DNA from: Bordetella parapertussis
Lineage (GTDB): Bacteria > Pseudomonadota > Gammaproteobacteria > Burkholderiales > Burkholderiaceae_C
Assembly: GCA_945878355.1 (NCBI GenBank)
Contig: CAMCTC010000006.1
Coordinates: 24,836-88,835, forward strand
Direction: 5' to 3'
Length of the DNA stretch: 64,000 nt
Shown: piece by piece, positions 29,703 through 37,121 of the stretch
How the letters are laid out: the number at the start of each line of letters is the position of its first letter
Numbering within the stretch: the first letter of the stretch is position 1
Notes under the pieces: model-generated
Databases searched by the model: none
What the model was told of the DNA's origin: nothing
What the model saw: only the letters and a program-made list of their open reading frames with translations
Translations under genes and position numbers: made by a program

Positions 29703-30950
29703 GTGAGCATGGGCGCTGGCTTGATCGACGCTGCGGTGCACGACGCGCAGGCCATGCGCCGGGCCGATGCCGGGCTGCTGTCGCTGGCCTTGATGGACGC
29801 TCGCAACCGCACCTTGGGTTGGCTGGCGGCTTTCGAAGGCTTGCCGCTGGACTTGACGTTTGATGGCTTTGACCCGCCTTGGTGGCTGGCGGGGCAAGCG
29901 GCCTGGTTCCAGGAGTTCTGGGTTGCCCGCCATGTGCAACGGGGCCGCGGCGAAGCTGCTGACCCGGCAGGGCTGCGCTTGGCGTCCGTCGAGCCGCGCG
30001 CCGACGGTTGGTTCGGTGCCCGCGCCAGTGGTCGGTCGCAGCGCTGGCAGCAGTCTCCGCCCAGGCTCGATGAGCTGCAGGCCTTTCTGGCGCTGACGCT
30101 GGAGACCACGCTCGACTTGCTCGACAAGGCAGAACCCGGCGACCAGGGCTTGCATGTCTTTCGCATGGCGCTGCTCAACGAGGACCGACTGGGCGAGACC
30201 TTGGCGGTGCTGGTGCAGGGCTTGGCGTTGGCGCCTGAGCGCTACCAAGCCTTGATGGAGCGCGGCTTGTGGCCCAGTTTGCCGAGTCGCAGCCGGCGCG
30301 ACCCGCTGCACTTGCCGGGTCAGATGCTGATGCTGGGTTCGCCCCCGGGTGGCGCTGTGCCTGACGCCGAGAGGTGGGCACACCAGGTGCAGGTGCCTGA
30401 ATTCGAGATCGATGCGCAGCCCGTGACCTGGTCGCAGTTTGTCGAGTTTGTCGATGACGGTGGCTACGACGACAGGCGCTGGTGGACCCAGGCCGGTTGG
30501 ACGGCGCTGGCGGCCAGCACCAGGCGCTCGCCGCGCTATGTCGAGCAGATGGCCGGCGGCGTGCTGGCGCGCCGTCAGGGCCGACTGCAGCGTCTACCGC
30601 TGGCACAAGCACTGGTGCATGTCAGTGCGCATGAGGCCGTTGCCTGGTGCAACTGGTCCGGGCGACGCTTGCCCACCGAGGCCGAATGGACCTTGGCGGC
30701 CACCACCGCCAGCGCCCGCGGGTTTGCCTGGGGTGAATTGCTGGAGTGGGTGGCTGGCCAGGCCGGGCCTTACCCTGGGAATCCGGGCGGACCGGCGGCT
30801 TTGGATGCGCAGGACTTTGTAACGGGCTGGCGTGTGTTGCGGGGGGCTTCAGCTTGGGGCAGTCCGCGCCTTCGCCACCCGCAAGCCCGCCGCTTCGCAG
30901 CCCCCGAGCGCGATGAGTTGTTTGTCGGATTTCGCAGCTGCGCGGTGTAG
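29703..30950 (+). CDS. EgtB/SenA-like SUMF1-fold protein with substituted metal ligands
   Basis: 415 residues in two parts: an N-terminal DinB-like helical domain (ARNRTLGWLAAFE, PPWWLAGQAAWFQEFW) and a C-terminal formylglycine-generating-enzyme fold (PVTWSQFVEFVDDGGY, HVSAHEAVAWCNWSGRRLPT, FVGFRSC). This is the architecture of EgtB and SenA, non-heme-iron enzymes that couple a thiol or selenosugar to hercynine. In those, iron is held by one histidine in the GHxxWFQE segment and two in HxxxHxE. Here the equivalent residues read Gln65, Asn159 and Leu163, so the iron site appears lost. No hercynine methyltransferase or senB/senC lies nearby. GTG 29703 is chosen (GGAG about 9 bases upstream); ATG 29709 is possible. 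Probably a non-catalytic or repurposed homologue. Confidence 0.75.
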   Translation: MSMGAGLIDAAVHDAQAMRRADAGLLSLALMDARNRTLGWLAAFEGLPLDLTFDGFDPPWWLAGQAAWFQEFWVARHVQRGRGEAADPAGLRLASVEPRADGWFGARASGRSQRWQQSPPRLDELQAFLALTLETTLDLLDKAEPGDQGLHVFRMALLNEDRLGETLAVLVQGLALAPERYQALMERGLWPSLPSRSRRDPLHLPGQMLMLGSPPGGAVPDAERWAHQVQVPEFEIDAQPVTWSQFVEFVDDGGYDDRRWWTQAGWTALAASTRRSPRYVEQMAGGVLARRQGRLQRLPLAQALVHVSAHEAVAWCNWSGRRLPTEAEWTLAATTASARGFAWGELLEWVAGQAGPYPGNPGGPAALDAQDFVTGWRVLRGASAWGSPRLRHPQARRFAAPERDELFVGFRSCAV

Positions 30951-31062
30951 CGCGGTCTGATGTCGACCCGCTTGCGATGCGGGCCGAACGGCGTGACCAG
31001 ATCGCCTGTGAGGACTTGAGGCCATTGGCGTTGACGGAAAATTTTTCAGCTTCAACGCCCGC

Positions 31063-33258
31063 ATGTCGCTGTTCTCCTGCTCTGTATTTCTTCGCTTTTT
31101 CGCCATGAAACTCGCCGCTGCCGTATTGAATCGCCTGACCAAGGCCTTTGTCGCGGCTTGTCTGGTGGCGTGGCAGCTGCCAACAGCCTGGGCCGCCGAG
31201 GTCGTTGTCACCGGCTCGGCGCGGGCGCAACAAGTGCTCGACGCACCATTCGCCATCACTGTGGTCGACGCTTCGGCGCTGCGTGACGCCGGTCCGATGG
31301 TCAACCTGTCCGAGGTGATGGCCCGGGTGCCGGGGCTGGTGGTCAACAACCGCAACAACTACGCCCAGGACTTGCAGATCAGCTCGCGCGGTTTTGGCGC
31401 CCGGGCGGCTTTCGGCGTTCGCGGGCTGAGGCTTTATGCCGACGGCATCCCCGCGACTATGCCCGACGGTCAAGGCCAGGCGGCGCATTTCGACCTCGCT
31501 GCAGCGCAGCGCATCGAGGTGCTGCGCGGGCCGTTTTCGGTGCTTTACGGCAACGCGTCGGGTGGCGTGATCGCGATGTTCTCGGCGCCGGTCAAGCAGG
31601 CCCAGACCGAGTTGTCGCTCGATGCGGGCAGTTTCGGTCTGCGCCAGCAACGTTTCAGCGTTGCCAGCCCACTGGACGGCGGCTTAGACCTGCGCGCCAG
31701 CCACGCCGACCTGGATATCGATGGCTTCCGACCCCAAAGCGCGGCGCATCGCAGCTTGGGCAACCTGCGGCTGGGCTGGCAGGGCGGCGCCGACAAACTG
31801 ACGCTGCTGGTGTCGGACCACCATCAGCGGGCGCAGGACCCGCTGGGGCTGACCGCAGCGCAGCTTGCCGCCAACCCAAGGCAGACTGCGCCCGAGGCGC
31901 TGGCTTACGACACCCGCAAGACGATTCGCCAGACCCAGGCCGGGCTCAACTGGCGGCATGATTTTGGCGACGCCAGCGTGCTGCGTGAGAGTTCGTTGAC
32001 GGTCTACCACGGCTCGCGTGGCGTCACGCAGTGGCAGGCGATCACGCCGGCTGCTCAAGCCAATGCCAAGAGCGGCGGCGGCGTGGTCGATTTCGACCGA
32101 CTCTATGGCGGCGTCGAAGGCAAGCTGACGCTGCAGCTCGGCGCCACCGACCTTGTCGCCGGCGTCAGCGTCGAATCGCTGCGCGACGACCGCCAGGGCT
32201 ACGAGAACTTCAGCGGCCCATTGGCCACGCCGACCGTGCTGGGCATCATCGGCAGGCTGCGGCGCAACGAGGTCAACCATGCCAGCACCACTGACGGTTT
32301 TGTGCAGGCGCGCAGGCCGTTTGCCGAGGGCTGGGACCTGACCGGCGGCGTGCGCGCAGGTCGGGTCGAACTCAGCACCGAGGACCGCTTTGCCGTCAGC
32401 GCTGCCAACCCTGACGACTCTGGCAAGTTGTCTTACGCCTACGCCAACCCGGTGCTAGGCCTGCGCTGGACGCCTGCGCCCGCTTGGGCCCTGCATGCCA
32501 GCGTGGCGCGCGGTTTCGAATCGCCCACCTTGGGCGAATTGGCTTACAGCACGGCATCGGCGGGCGGATTCAACAACGCACTCAAGGGTCAAACCAGCCG
32601 TCAACTCGAGCTCGGCGCCAAATGGCGCAGCGCGGTGTTGGAGCTAGACGCCGCGTTGTTCAAGGTCGCCACATCGAACGAGATCGGTGTGCTGTCGAAC
32701 AGCGGCGGTCGCTCGATTTACCAAAATGTCGGTCGCACCCAGCGCTACGGCGCTGAACTCTCAGGCTTGTGGCGCCCGGCGCCCGGCCTGCGCCTGCAGG
32801 CGGCGCTGTCACTGCTGCATGCGCAGTACATCGACAGCTTTCCGACCTGCACCGGCACACCTTGCAGCCCCACCAGCAACGCGGCCACTGTGCGGGCTGG
32901 CAACCAGATCTCGGGCACCCAAAAGGCGACCGGCTGGGCCGAGGCCGCGTGGCGACCTGGCACGGTCTTGGCCGGATTTCCAGGCGAACTGGGGCTGGAG
33001 TGGCGCGGCATCGCGCGCACGCTGGCCAACGACACCAACAATGCCGTGGCTGCAGGCTATGTGCTGGCCAACTTGCGCTGGAGTGCCAGCTTGGCGCTGG
33101 GTGCGCAGGACTCGATCGAGGCGCTGGCGCGGATCGACAACCTGTTTGACAAGGCATTCGTTGGCAGCGTGATCGTCAACGACGGCAACAGCCGATTTTT
33201 CGAGCCCGGTGCGCCGCGCAGCGCGCTGGTGTCGCTGCGCTGGCAGCATCGCTGGTGA
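31063..33258 (+). CDS. TonB-dependent outer-membrane receptor
   Basis: 731 residues. A signal peptide ending LPTAWA is followed by the plug domain (EVVVTGSARAQQVLDAPFAI, SEVMARVPGLVVNN, ISSRGFGARAAFGVRGLRLY, IEVLRGPFSVLYG) and a 22-strand-type barrel ending PRSALVSLRWQHRW with the terminal aromatic residue. It imports iron chelates, vitamins or other large solutes; the ligand is unknown and no ABC or biosynthesis gene is next to it to suggest one. ATG 31105 (MKLAAAV) would give a more classical signal peptide; neither start has a good ribosome site. Confidence 0.88.
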   Translation: MSLFSCSVFLRFFAMKLAAAVLNRLTKAFVAACLVAWQLPTAWAAEVVVTGSARAQQVLDAPFAITVVDASALRDAGPMVNLSEVMARVPGLVVNNRNNYAQDLQISSRGFGARAAFGVRGLRLYADGIPATMPDGQGQAAHFDLAAAQRIEVLRGPFSVLYGNASGGVIAMFSAPVKQAQTELSLDAGSFGLRQQRFSVASPLDGGLDLRASHADLDIDGFRPQSAAHRSLGNLRLGWQGGADKLTLLVSDHHQRAQDPLGLTAAQLAANPRQTAPEALAYDTRKTIRQTQAGLNWRHDFGDASVLRESSLTVYHGSRGVTQWQAITPAAQANAKSGGGVVDFDRLYGGVEGKLTLQLGATDLVAGVSVESLRDDRQGYENFSGPLATPTVLGIIGRLRRNEVNHASTTDGFVQARRPFAEGWDLTGGVRAGRVELSTEDRFAVSAANPDDSGKLSYAYANPVLGLRWTPAPAWALHASVARGFESPTLGELAYSTASAGGFNNALKGQTSRQLELGAKWRSAVLELDAALFKVATSNEIGVLSNSGGRSIYQNVGRTQRYGAELSGLWRPAPGLRLQAALSLLHAQYIDSFPTCTGTPCSPTSNAATVRAGNQISGTQKATGWAEAAWRPGTVLAGFPGELGLEWRGIARTLANDTNNAVAAGYVLANLRWSASLALGAQDSIEALARIDNLFDKAFVGSVIVNDGNSRFFEPGAPRSALVSLRWQHRW

Positions 33259-33289
33259 GCTGACGGCGACCGCTCGGCCGTATTGACGC

Positions 33290-34771
33290 ATGCAACTGGA
33301 CCTGATGCGTCTGGTGATGAGGCGAGCCGGCTCAGTTGCCGCAGCGGTGCTGTTGCTGGCGCTAGGCTTGGGGCTGGCGCGCATGGGCGTGGACATCGAC
33401 GACGAGGTCGATGCCGCGGTCACTCTGGCCCAGTTGGTGTCTAAACTGACTGCTGCGGCGCCGCTCGACGACGCCGCCGCTTTGGGTGAACTGCGCAAGA
33501 TCGTTGCCGATCACCCGCCGCGCCACCTGCTGCTCAGCGTGCAGGACGGCGACGGTCGATTGCTGTTGGCACCACCACCGCCGCCGCCGACCGTTGCGTT
33601 GGACGGGCTGCTGGCACTGCATCGCCGCCTGCTCTCTGCGCCAGACGCGCGCTATGTCAGCTGGGACCTGCTTCGGCCTGGCGGAGCACGCTGGATCATC
33701 ACGCTGGCCGCATCGCGCGAGAGCGAACGCCGCGAGGCGATGGTCCATCTGGTCGGCACGCTGGCGCTGCTGCTGGCCTGCATCGTCGGGCTGCTGCTGG
33801 CGATGCGCTGGAACCTGCGCCGGGCGCTGGCGCCGTTGGAACGCTTGCTGGCGGCGATCGGCGGCATCGAAGGCCCTGACGCGCAGGCTGTTCAGGCCTT
33901 GCCGGCGATGCCGGTTCGCGAGCTTGAAGCCTTGGCCTCAGCCTTGCGCCATCTGGGTCGCGCGCTCGATGCCGCGCAAGCACAGCGGCGCTTGCTCAGC
34001 CAGCAGGTGCTGACGCTGCAGGAGGACGAGCGCACCCGATTGGCGCGCGAACTGCACGACGAGTTCGGGCAGCGCTTGACGGCTTTGCGCTTGGATGCCG
34101 TCTGGCTGTCGCACCAGCTTGCAGGACAACCCTTGCTCAAGCCGGTGGTCGAAGGCATGGCACGGCAATGCGCGCTGGTCCAGCAAGACATCCGCTCGCT
34201 GCTGTCGCGGCTGCAGCCTTTTGGTCACGACGACGATGCCGACAGCGAGAGCTTGTTGCGACTGGTCTCCTTGCTGCGCGCGTTGGTGGGCAGTTGGACC
34301 CAGCCTGGTCGTGAGCTGGCCACTGTCTGCCAGCTCGATCTGCGCTGGCTGGACTCGAGCGGTCAGCCCAGCGCCTGGCCTTCTGACTCTTACGCCGAGG
34401 CCTTGCGCCTGCCGAGCACGCTGGCGCTGGCGATTTACCGCATCAGTCAAGAGGCGTTGACCAACGTCGCCCGTCACGCGCAGGCCAGTGCGGCGACGCT
34501 GACGCTGAGTTGCTGGGGCGACGCCAGGCCTGGCGCGTCGCTGCGTATCGATTGGTCAGCCAGTGACGACGGCCTTGGCCTGCCAGATGCCGTGGCAGTG
34601 AGCCTTCGCGGCAAGGGCATCGCCGGCATCCGGGCGCGGGTCTGGGCCCAGGGCGGCGAGCTGCGCTGCGAACCTTTGCAAGCCGGCAGCGCAAACCCCG
34701 GTCTGCGGTTGTCGGCCAGTTTCAGCAGCGCCTGGTGTGCAAAGAGCGTGCCGCTGGAGACCCGCCCATGA
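33290..34771 (+). CDS. NarL-partner type sensor histidine kinase (HisKA_3)
   Basis: 493 residues: membrane helix near 12-32, a periplasmic sensor loop, second helix near 150-172, HAMP-like linker, then HisKA_3 dimerisation domain with phospho-acceptor His256 in LARELHDEFGQRL. The ATPase domain follows with YRISQEALTNVARHA (N box) and GKGIAGIRARVWAQGG (G box). Kinases of this class pair with LuxR/NarL response regulators. The regulator gene that should follow overlaps its stop by four bases but is truncated, so the kinase now looks orphaned. It follows the TonB receptor by 31 bases. Confidence 0.9.
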   Translation: MQLDLMRLVMRRAGSVAAAVLLLALGLGLARMGVDIDDEVDAAVTLAQLVSKLTAAAPLDDAAALGELRKIVADHPPRHLLLSVQDGDGRLLLAPPPPPPTVALDGLLALHRRLLSAPDARYVSWDLLRPGGARWIITLAASRESERREAMVHLVGTLALLLACIVGLLLAMRWNLRRALAPLERLLAAIGGIEGPDAQAVQALPAMPVRELEALASALRHLGRALDAAQAQRRLLSQQVLTLQEDERTRLARELHDEFGQRLTALRLDAVWLSHQLAGQPLLKPVVEGMARQCALVQQDIRSLLSRLQPFGHDDDADSESLLRLVSLLRALVGSWTQPGRELATVCQLDLRWLDSSGQPSAWPSDSYAEALRLPSTLALAIYRISQEALTNVARHAQASAATLTLSCWGDARPGASLRIDWSASDDGLGLPDAVAVSLRGKGIAGIRARVWAQGGELRCEPLQAGSANPGLRLSASFSSAWCAKSVPLETRP

Positions 34772-34908
34772 CCGTCTCGGTGATGCGGGTTGATGAACAC
34801 GCCTTGGCGATATCGGCTGATCGGCGCCGGCATTCGCTCGATCGAGTCTTGCTAACCGCCATATGCCATGTCCAGGATACCTGCTGCCCCAGGCTGTTTG
34901 CCCATTGA
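34768..34908 (+). pseudogene. Truncated NarL-type response regulator remnant
   Basis: Starts at an ATG overlapping the kinase stop (ATGA). The first residues MTVSVMRVDEHALAISADRR match the start of a receiver domain (compare the usual VxVDDHxxxRxGxRxLL), then similarity ends and the frame stops after 46 codons. The phospho-accepting aspartate, the rest of the receiver and the DNA-binding domain are all missing. The dispersed palindromic repeat begins 18 bases after the stop, suggesting a deletion or rearrangement at that point. Confidence 0.7.
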
Positions 34909-34925
34909 AGCTTGAGCGTTGAGGG

Positions 34926-35006
34926 CTCTCAAGTCAATGTGGCTTGGCCGCTTTGCTTGACCCCCCATGGGGGGCGGCCGGCGTCGGCCGGCCTCGGGGC
35001 GCTCAG
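34926..35006 (+). repeat. Dispersed palindromic repeat, copy 1 (intergenic)
   Basis: 81 bases nearly identical to copy 2 at 43307-43386. The core is a hairpin: GGCCGGC (34976-34982), tetraloop GTCG, GCCGGCC (34987-34993), preceded by a C-run/G-run pair CCCCCC-AT-GGGGGG. It lies between the response-regulator remnant and the 3' end of the Bug gene. Confidence 0.85.
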
Positions 35007-35016
35007 TGCCGCGCGC

Positions 35017-36006
35017 TCAATCGGTGGTGCCGGCCAGCCCCAGCCGGTCGACCACCCGCCGCTCGCTCTCGTAGGCCTTGCGCAACGAGCGGGCATAGTC
35101 TTCCGGGCCCAGGTAGCTGATCTCCTGGTCGTAGAGCGCCAGCTCGGCCAGGTGTTCGGGGTCGTTCATCGCACTGCGGAAGGCGTCGTGCAGGATTTGC
35201 ACGACGGGCGGTGGGATGCCGGCAGGCCCGGCGATGCCATAGGGCGAGCTCGCGACGATGCCGTGACCCAGCTCTTTCAGCGTGGGCACGCTGGGCCAGC
35301 GCTTGCTGCGGTGTTCGCCGAAGGTCACCATCAGGCGCAGTCGGCCGCTGTCGACGAAGGGTGCGAAGCCGTTGGAGTTCACGCCGACCATCACCTGGCC
35401 CGACGAGACCGCGATCATCTGCTCAGCCGTGCCCTTGTAGGGTACGTGGATGTAGCTCAAGCCCCGCTTGCCGAACAACTCGTCGACCACCCCATGCGGC
35501 GTGGTGCCGGCGCCGTTGGTGGCGATGGTCAGCATGCCTGGGTGGGCCCGTGCATAGGCGAACAAGTCGTCCAGGCTGCGCAGACTGCTGGCCGCTGGCA
35601 CGACGATGCCGAAGGTCACGCCCGAGAGCTGGATGATGGGCGTGGTGTCGCGAATCGGGTCCCACAGCACCTTGCGGGTCCAGGGCGCGCGCAACACGGT
35701 CTGCGGCATCTGTGCCAGCGTGTAGCCGTCGGGCGCGGCCTGCTGCAGGATGGGCATTGCGAGCGTGCCGCTGGCGCCGCCCCGGTTCTGCACCAAGATC
35801 TTCTGACCGAGCTGGCGCGCCGCGGCTTCGCACAGCACGCGAAAGCTCAGGTCGGTGGCGCCACCGGCTGGCCAGGGCAGCCAGAGATTGATCGGCCGGG
35901 TCGGGAAGCGCTGCGGCGCCTGGGCCAGCGCGGCGCCCCAGGCTGGCCCCAGTGCTGCGGTGGACAGCCAAGCCAGCAGCTGTCGGCGCTTGCCTGCGCG
36001 GTTCAC
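35017..36006 (-). CDS. Bug-family tripartite tricarboxylate transporter binding protein
   Basis: 329 residues. An Arg-rich N-region and hydrophobic helix ending in ALAQA form the export signal. Then the Bug/TctC fold: RFPTRPINLWLPWPAGGATD, QNRGGASGTLA, AAPDGYTL, and HVPYKGTAEQM. These periplasmic proteins bind carboxylates or related small acids. No TctA/TctB permease is nearby, which is usual for this hugely expanded family in Burkholderiales. The ligand cannot be inferred. Its 3' end lies 10 bases from repeat copy 1. Confidence 0.9.
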   Translation of the reverse strand: MNRAGKRRQLLAWLSTAALGPAWGAALAQAPQRFPTRPINLWLPWPAGGATDLSFRVLCEAAARQLGQKILVQNRGGASGTLAMPILQQAAPDGYTLAQMPQTVLRAPWTRKVLWDPIRDTTPIIQLSGVTFGIVVPAASSLRSLDDLFAYARAHPGMLTIATNGAGTTPHGVVDELFGKRGLSYIHVPYKGTAEQMIAVSSGQVMVGVNSNGFAPFVDSGRLRLMVTFGEHRSKRWPSVPTLKELGHGIVASSPYGIAGPAGIPPPVVQILHDAFRSAMNDPEHLAELALYDQEISYLGPEDYARSLRKAYESERRVVDRLGLAGTTD

Positions 36007-36118
36007 GCCGGCCTCCCGCGTTGGGTCGGTGCTTCGGCCTGCAATCGAGCTGTTGTGAGGGCTATTTTCATGGGCGCTGTTTGTAGTGGCTCAGCCCACG
36101 ACTGCAAAGCTGCGCGGA

Positions 36119-36147
36119 TTGCTCGCAAGCCCTTGCTGGACTATATC
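36119..36147 (+). promoter_or_regulatory. Candidate promoter for the SDR gene at 36282
   Basis: TTGCTC (36119-36124) and TATATC (36142-36147) are 17 bases apart in the 275-base divergent region between the Bug and SDR genes. No gene is seen in that region. By-eye assignment only. Confidence 0.35.
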
Positions 36148-36281
36148 GGTCAGATGCGCAAGTACAGGCCTGCCACGAAAGCCGTTCGCCGTCGACAATG
36201 GCCGCTGGAGCGCCGGGCAGACAAGCCTGCGCTTGTCGTGTCGACGTGGCACAGTCCGGTTCAAACCCCAGGAGAAAACGA

Positions 36282-37070
36282 ATGGATCTCGGAATTTCAG
36301 GCAAGTGGGCATTGGTCTGCGCGGCCAGCAAAGGCCTGGGCAAGGGTTGCGCGCAGGCGCTGGTTCGCGAGGGCTGCAACGTCGTCATCACAGCGCGCGG
36401 CGATGAAGCGCTGCAGGCGACTGCCGCCGAATTGCGGGGCATCAACCCTGGCGTCAAGGTGATCGCGGTGGCCGGCGACATCACCACGCCCGAAGGCAGG
36501 GCGGCGGCGCTGGCAGCCTGTCCGCAAGTCGACATCCTCGTCAACAACGCTGGTGGACCGGCACCGGGCGACTTCAGGACCTGGGACCGCGAGGCTTGGA
36601 TCAAGGCCTTGGACGCCAACATGCTCACACCGATCGAACTGATCAAGGCATGCGTCGACTCGATGGCCGAGCGCGGTTTCGGACGCATCGTCAACATCAC
36701 CTCGGCCGCTGTGAAAGCGCCTATCGACATCCTGGGTCTGAGCAATGGCGCCAGGTCAGGCTTGACCGGTTTTGTCGCCGGTGTTGCGCGGCAGACGGCG
36801 CTGGCTTCGCGCAATGTGACGATCAACGGCCTGCTGCCTGGTCCGTTCGACACCGACCGACTGCGCACCACGATGGCTGGTGCGGCGCAAAAGAGCGGGC
36901 AACCGATCGAGGACGTGCTGGCCTCGCGCCGCAAGCTCAACCCGACCCAGCGCTTCGGCTCGGCCGAAGAGTTCGGTGCGTTTTGCGCTTTCATGTGCAG
37001 CGCCCATGCCGGCTACATGACCGGGCAGAACATCCTGCTCGACGGCGGCGCCTATCCCGGCACCTACTGA
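36282..37070 (+). CDS. SDR family oxidoreductase with atypical active site
   Basis: 262 residues with a normal Rossmann start (CAASKGLGKGCA), NNAGGP and catalytic-type Ser141 (NITSAAVK), and the C-terminal GQNILLDGG. The usual YxxxK pair is not present: the aligned segment GLSNGARSGLTGF has Ser154 where Tyr and Arg158 where Lys is expected. This variant occurs in a subgroup annotated as 3-oxoacyl-reductase-like SDRs; whether they reduce anything is unclear. AGGAGAAAACGA before ATG 36282 is a strong ribosome site that decides the start. It converges on the Liv operon. Confidence 0.85.
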   Translation: MDLGISGKWALVCAASKGLGKGCAQALVREGCNVVITARGDEALQATAAELRGINPGVKVIAVAGDITTPEGRAAALAACPQVDILVNNAGGPAPGDFRTWDREAWIKALDANMLTPIELIKACVDSMAERGFGRIVNITSAAVKAPIDILGLSNGARSGLTGFVAGVARQTALASRNVTINGLLPGPFDTDRLRTTMAGAAQKSGQPIEDVLASRRKLNPTQRFGSAEEFGAFCAFMCSAHAGYMTGQNILLDGGAYPGTY

Positions 37071-37082
37071 CCTGATGGCCGA

Positions 37083-37101
37083 GGCCCGCAGCCTGCGGGC
37101 C
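37083..37101. terminator. Hairpin between convergent SDR and Liv genes
   Basis: GGCCCGCA (37083-37090), loop GCC, TGCGGGCC (37094-37101): a perfect 8-bp stem in the 51-base gap between two convergent genes. No U-tract, so termination strength is uncertain. Confidence 0.5.
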
Positions 37102-37121
37102 AGGGCTGGCTCAGTTGCCGA

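Noticed and set aside
29703..30950. Calling the gene selenoneine synthase senA or ergothioneine egtB
   Set aside because: The metal-ligand histidines are missing and no senB, senC or egtD lies nearby.
30951..31062. Possible cobalamin or other riboswitch before the TonB receptor
   Set aside because: Only 112 bases, no B12-box-like conserved core; just a small CCCGC/GCGGG hairpin.
34912..36462. 516-codon plus-strand frame from repeat copy 1 through the Bug gene
   Set aside because: Mostly antisense to the Bug gene; only the repeat part matches the peptide seen in the PRPP gene.
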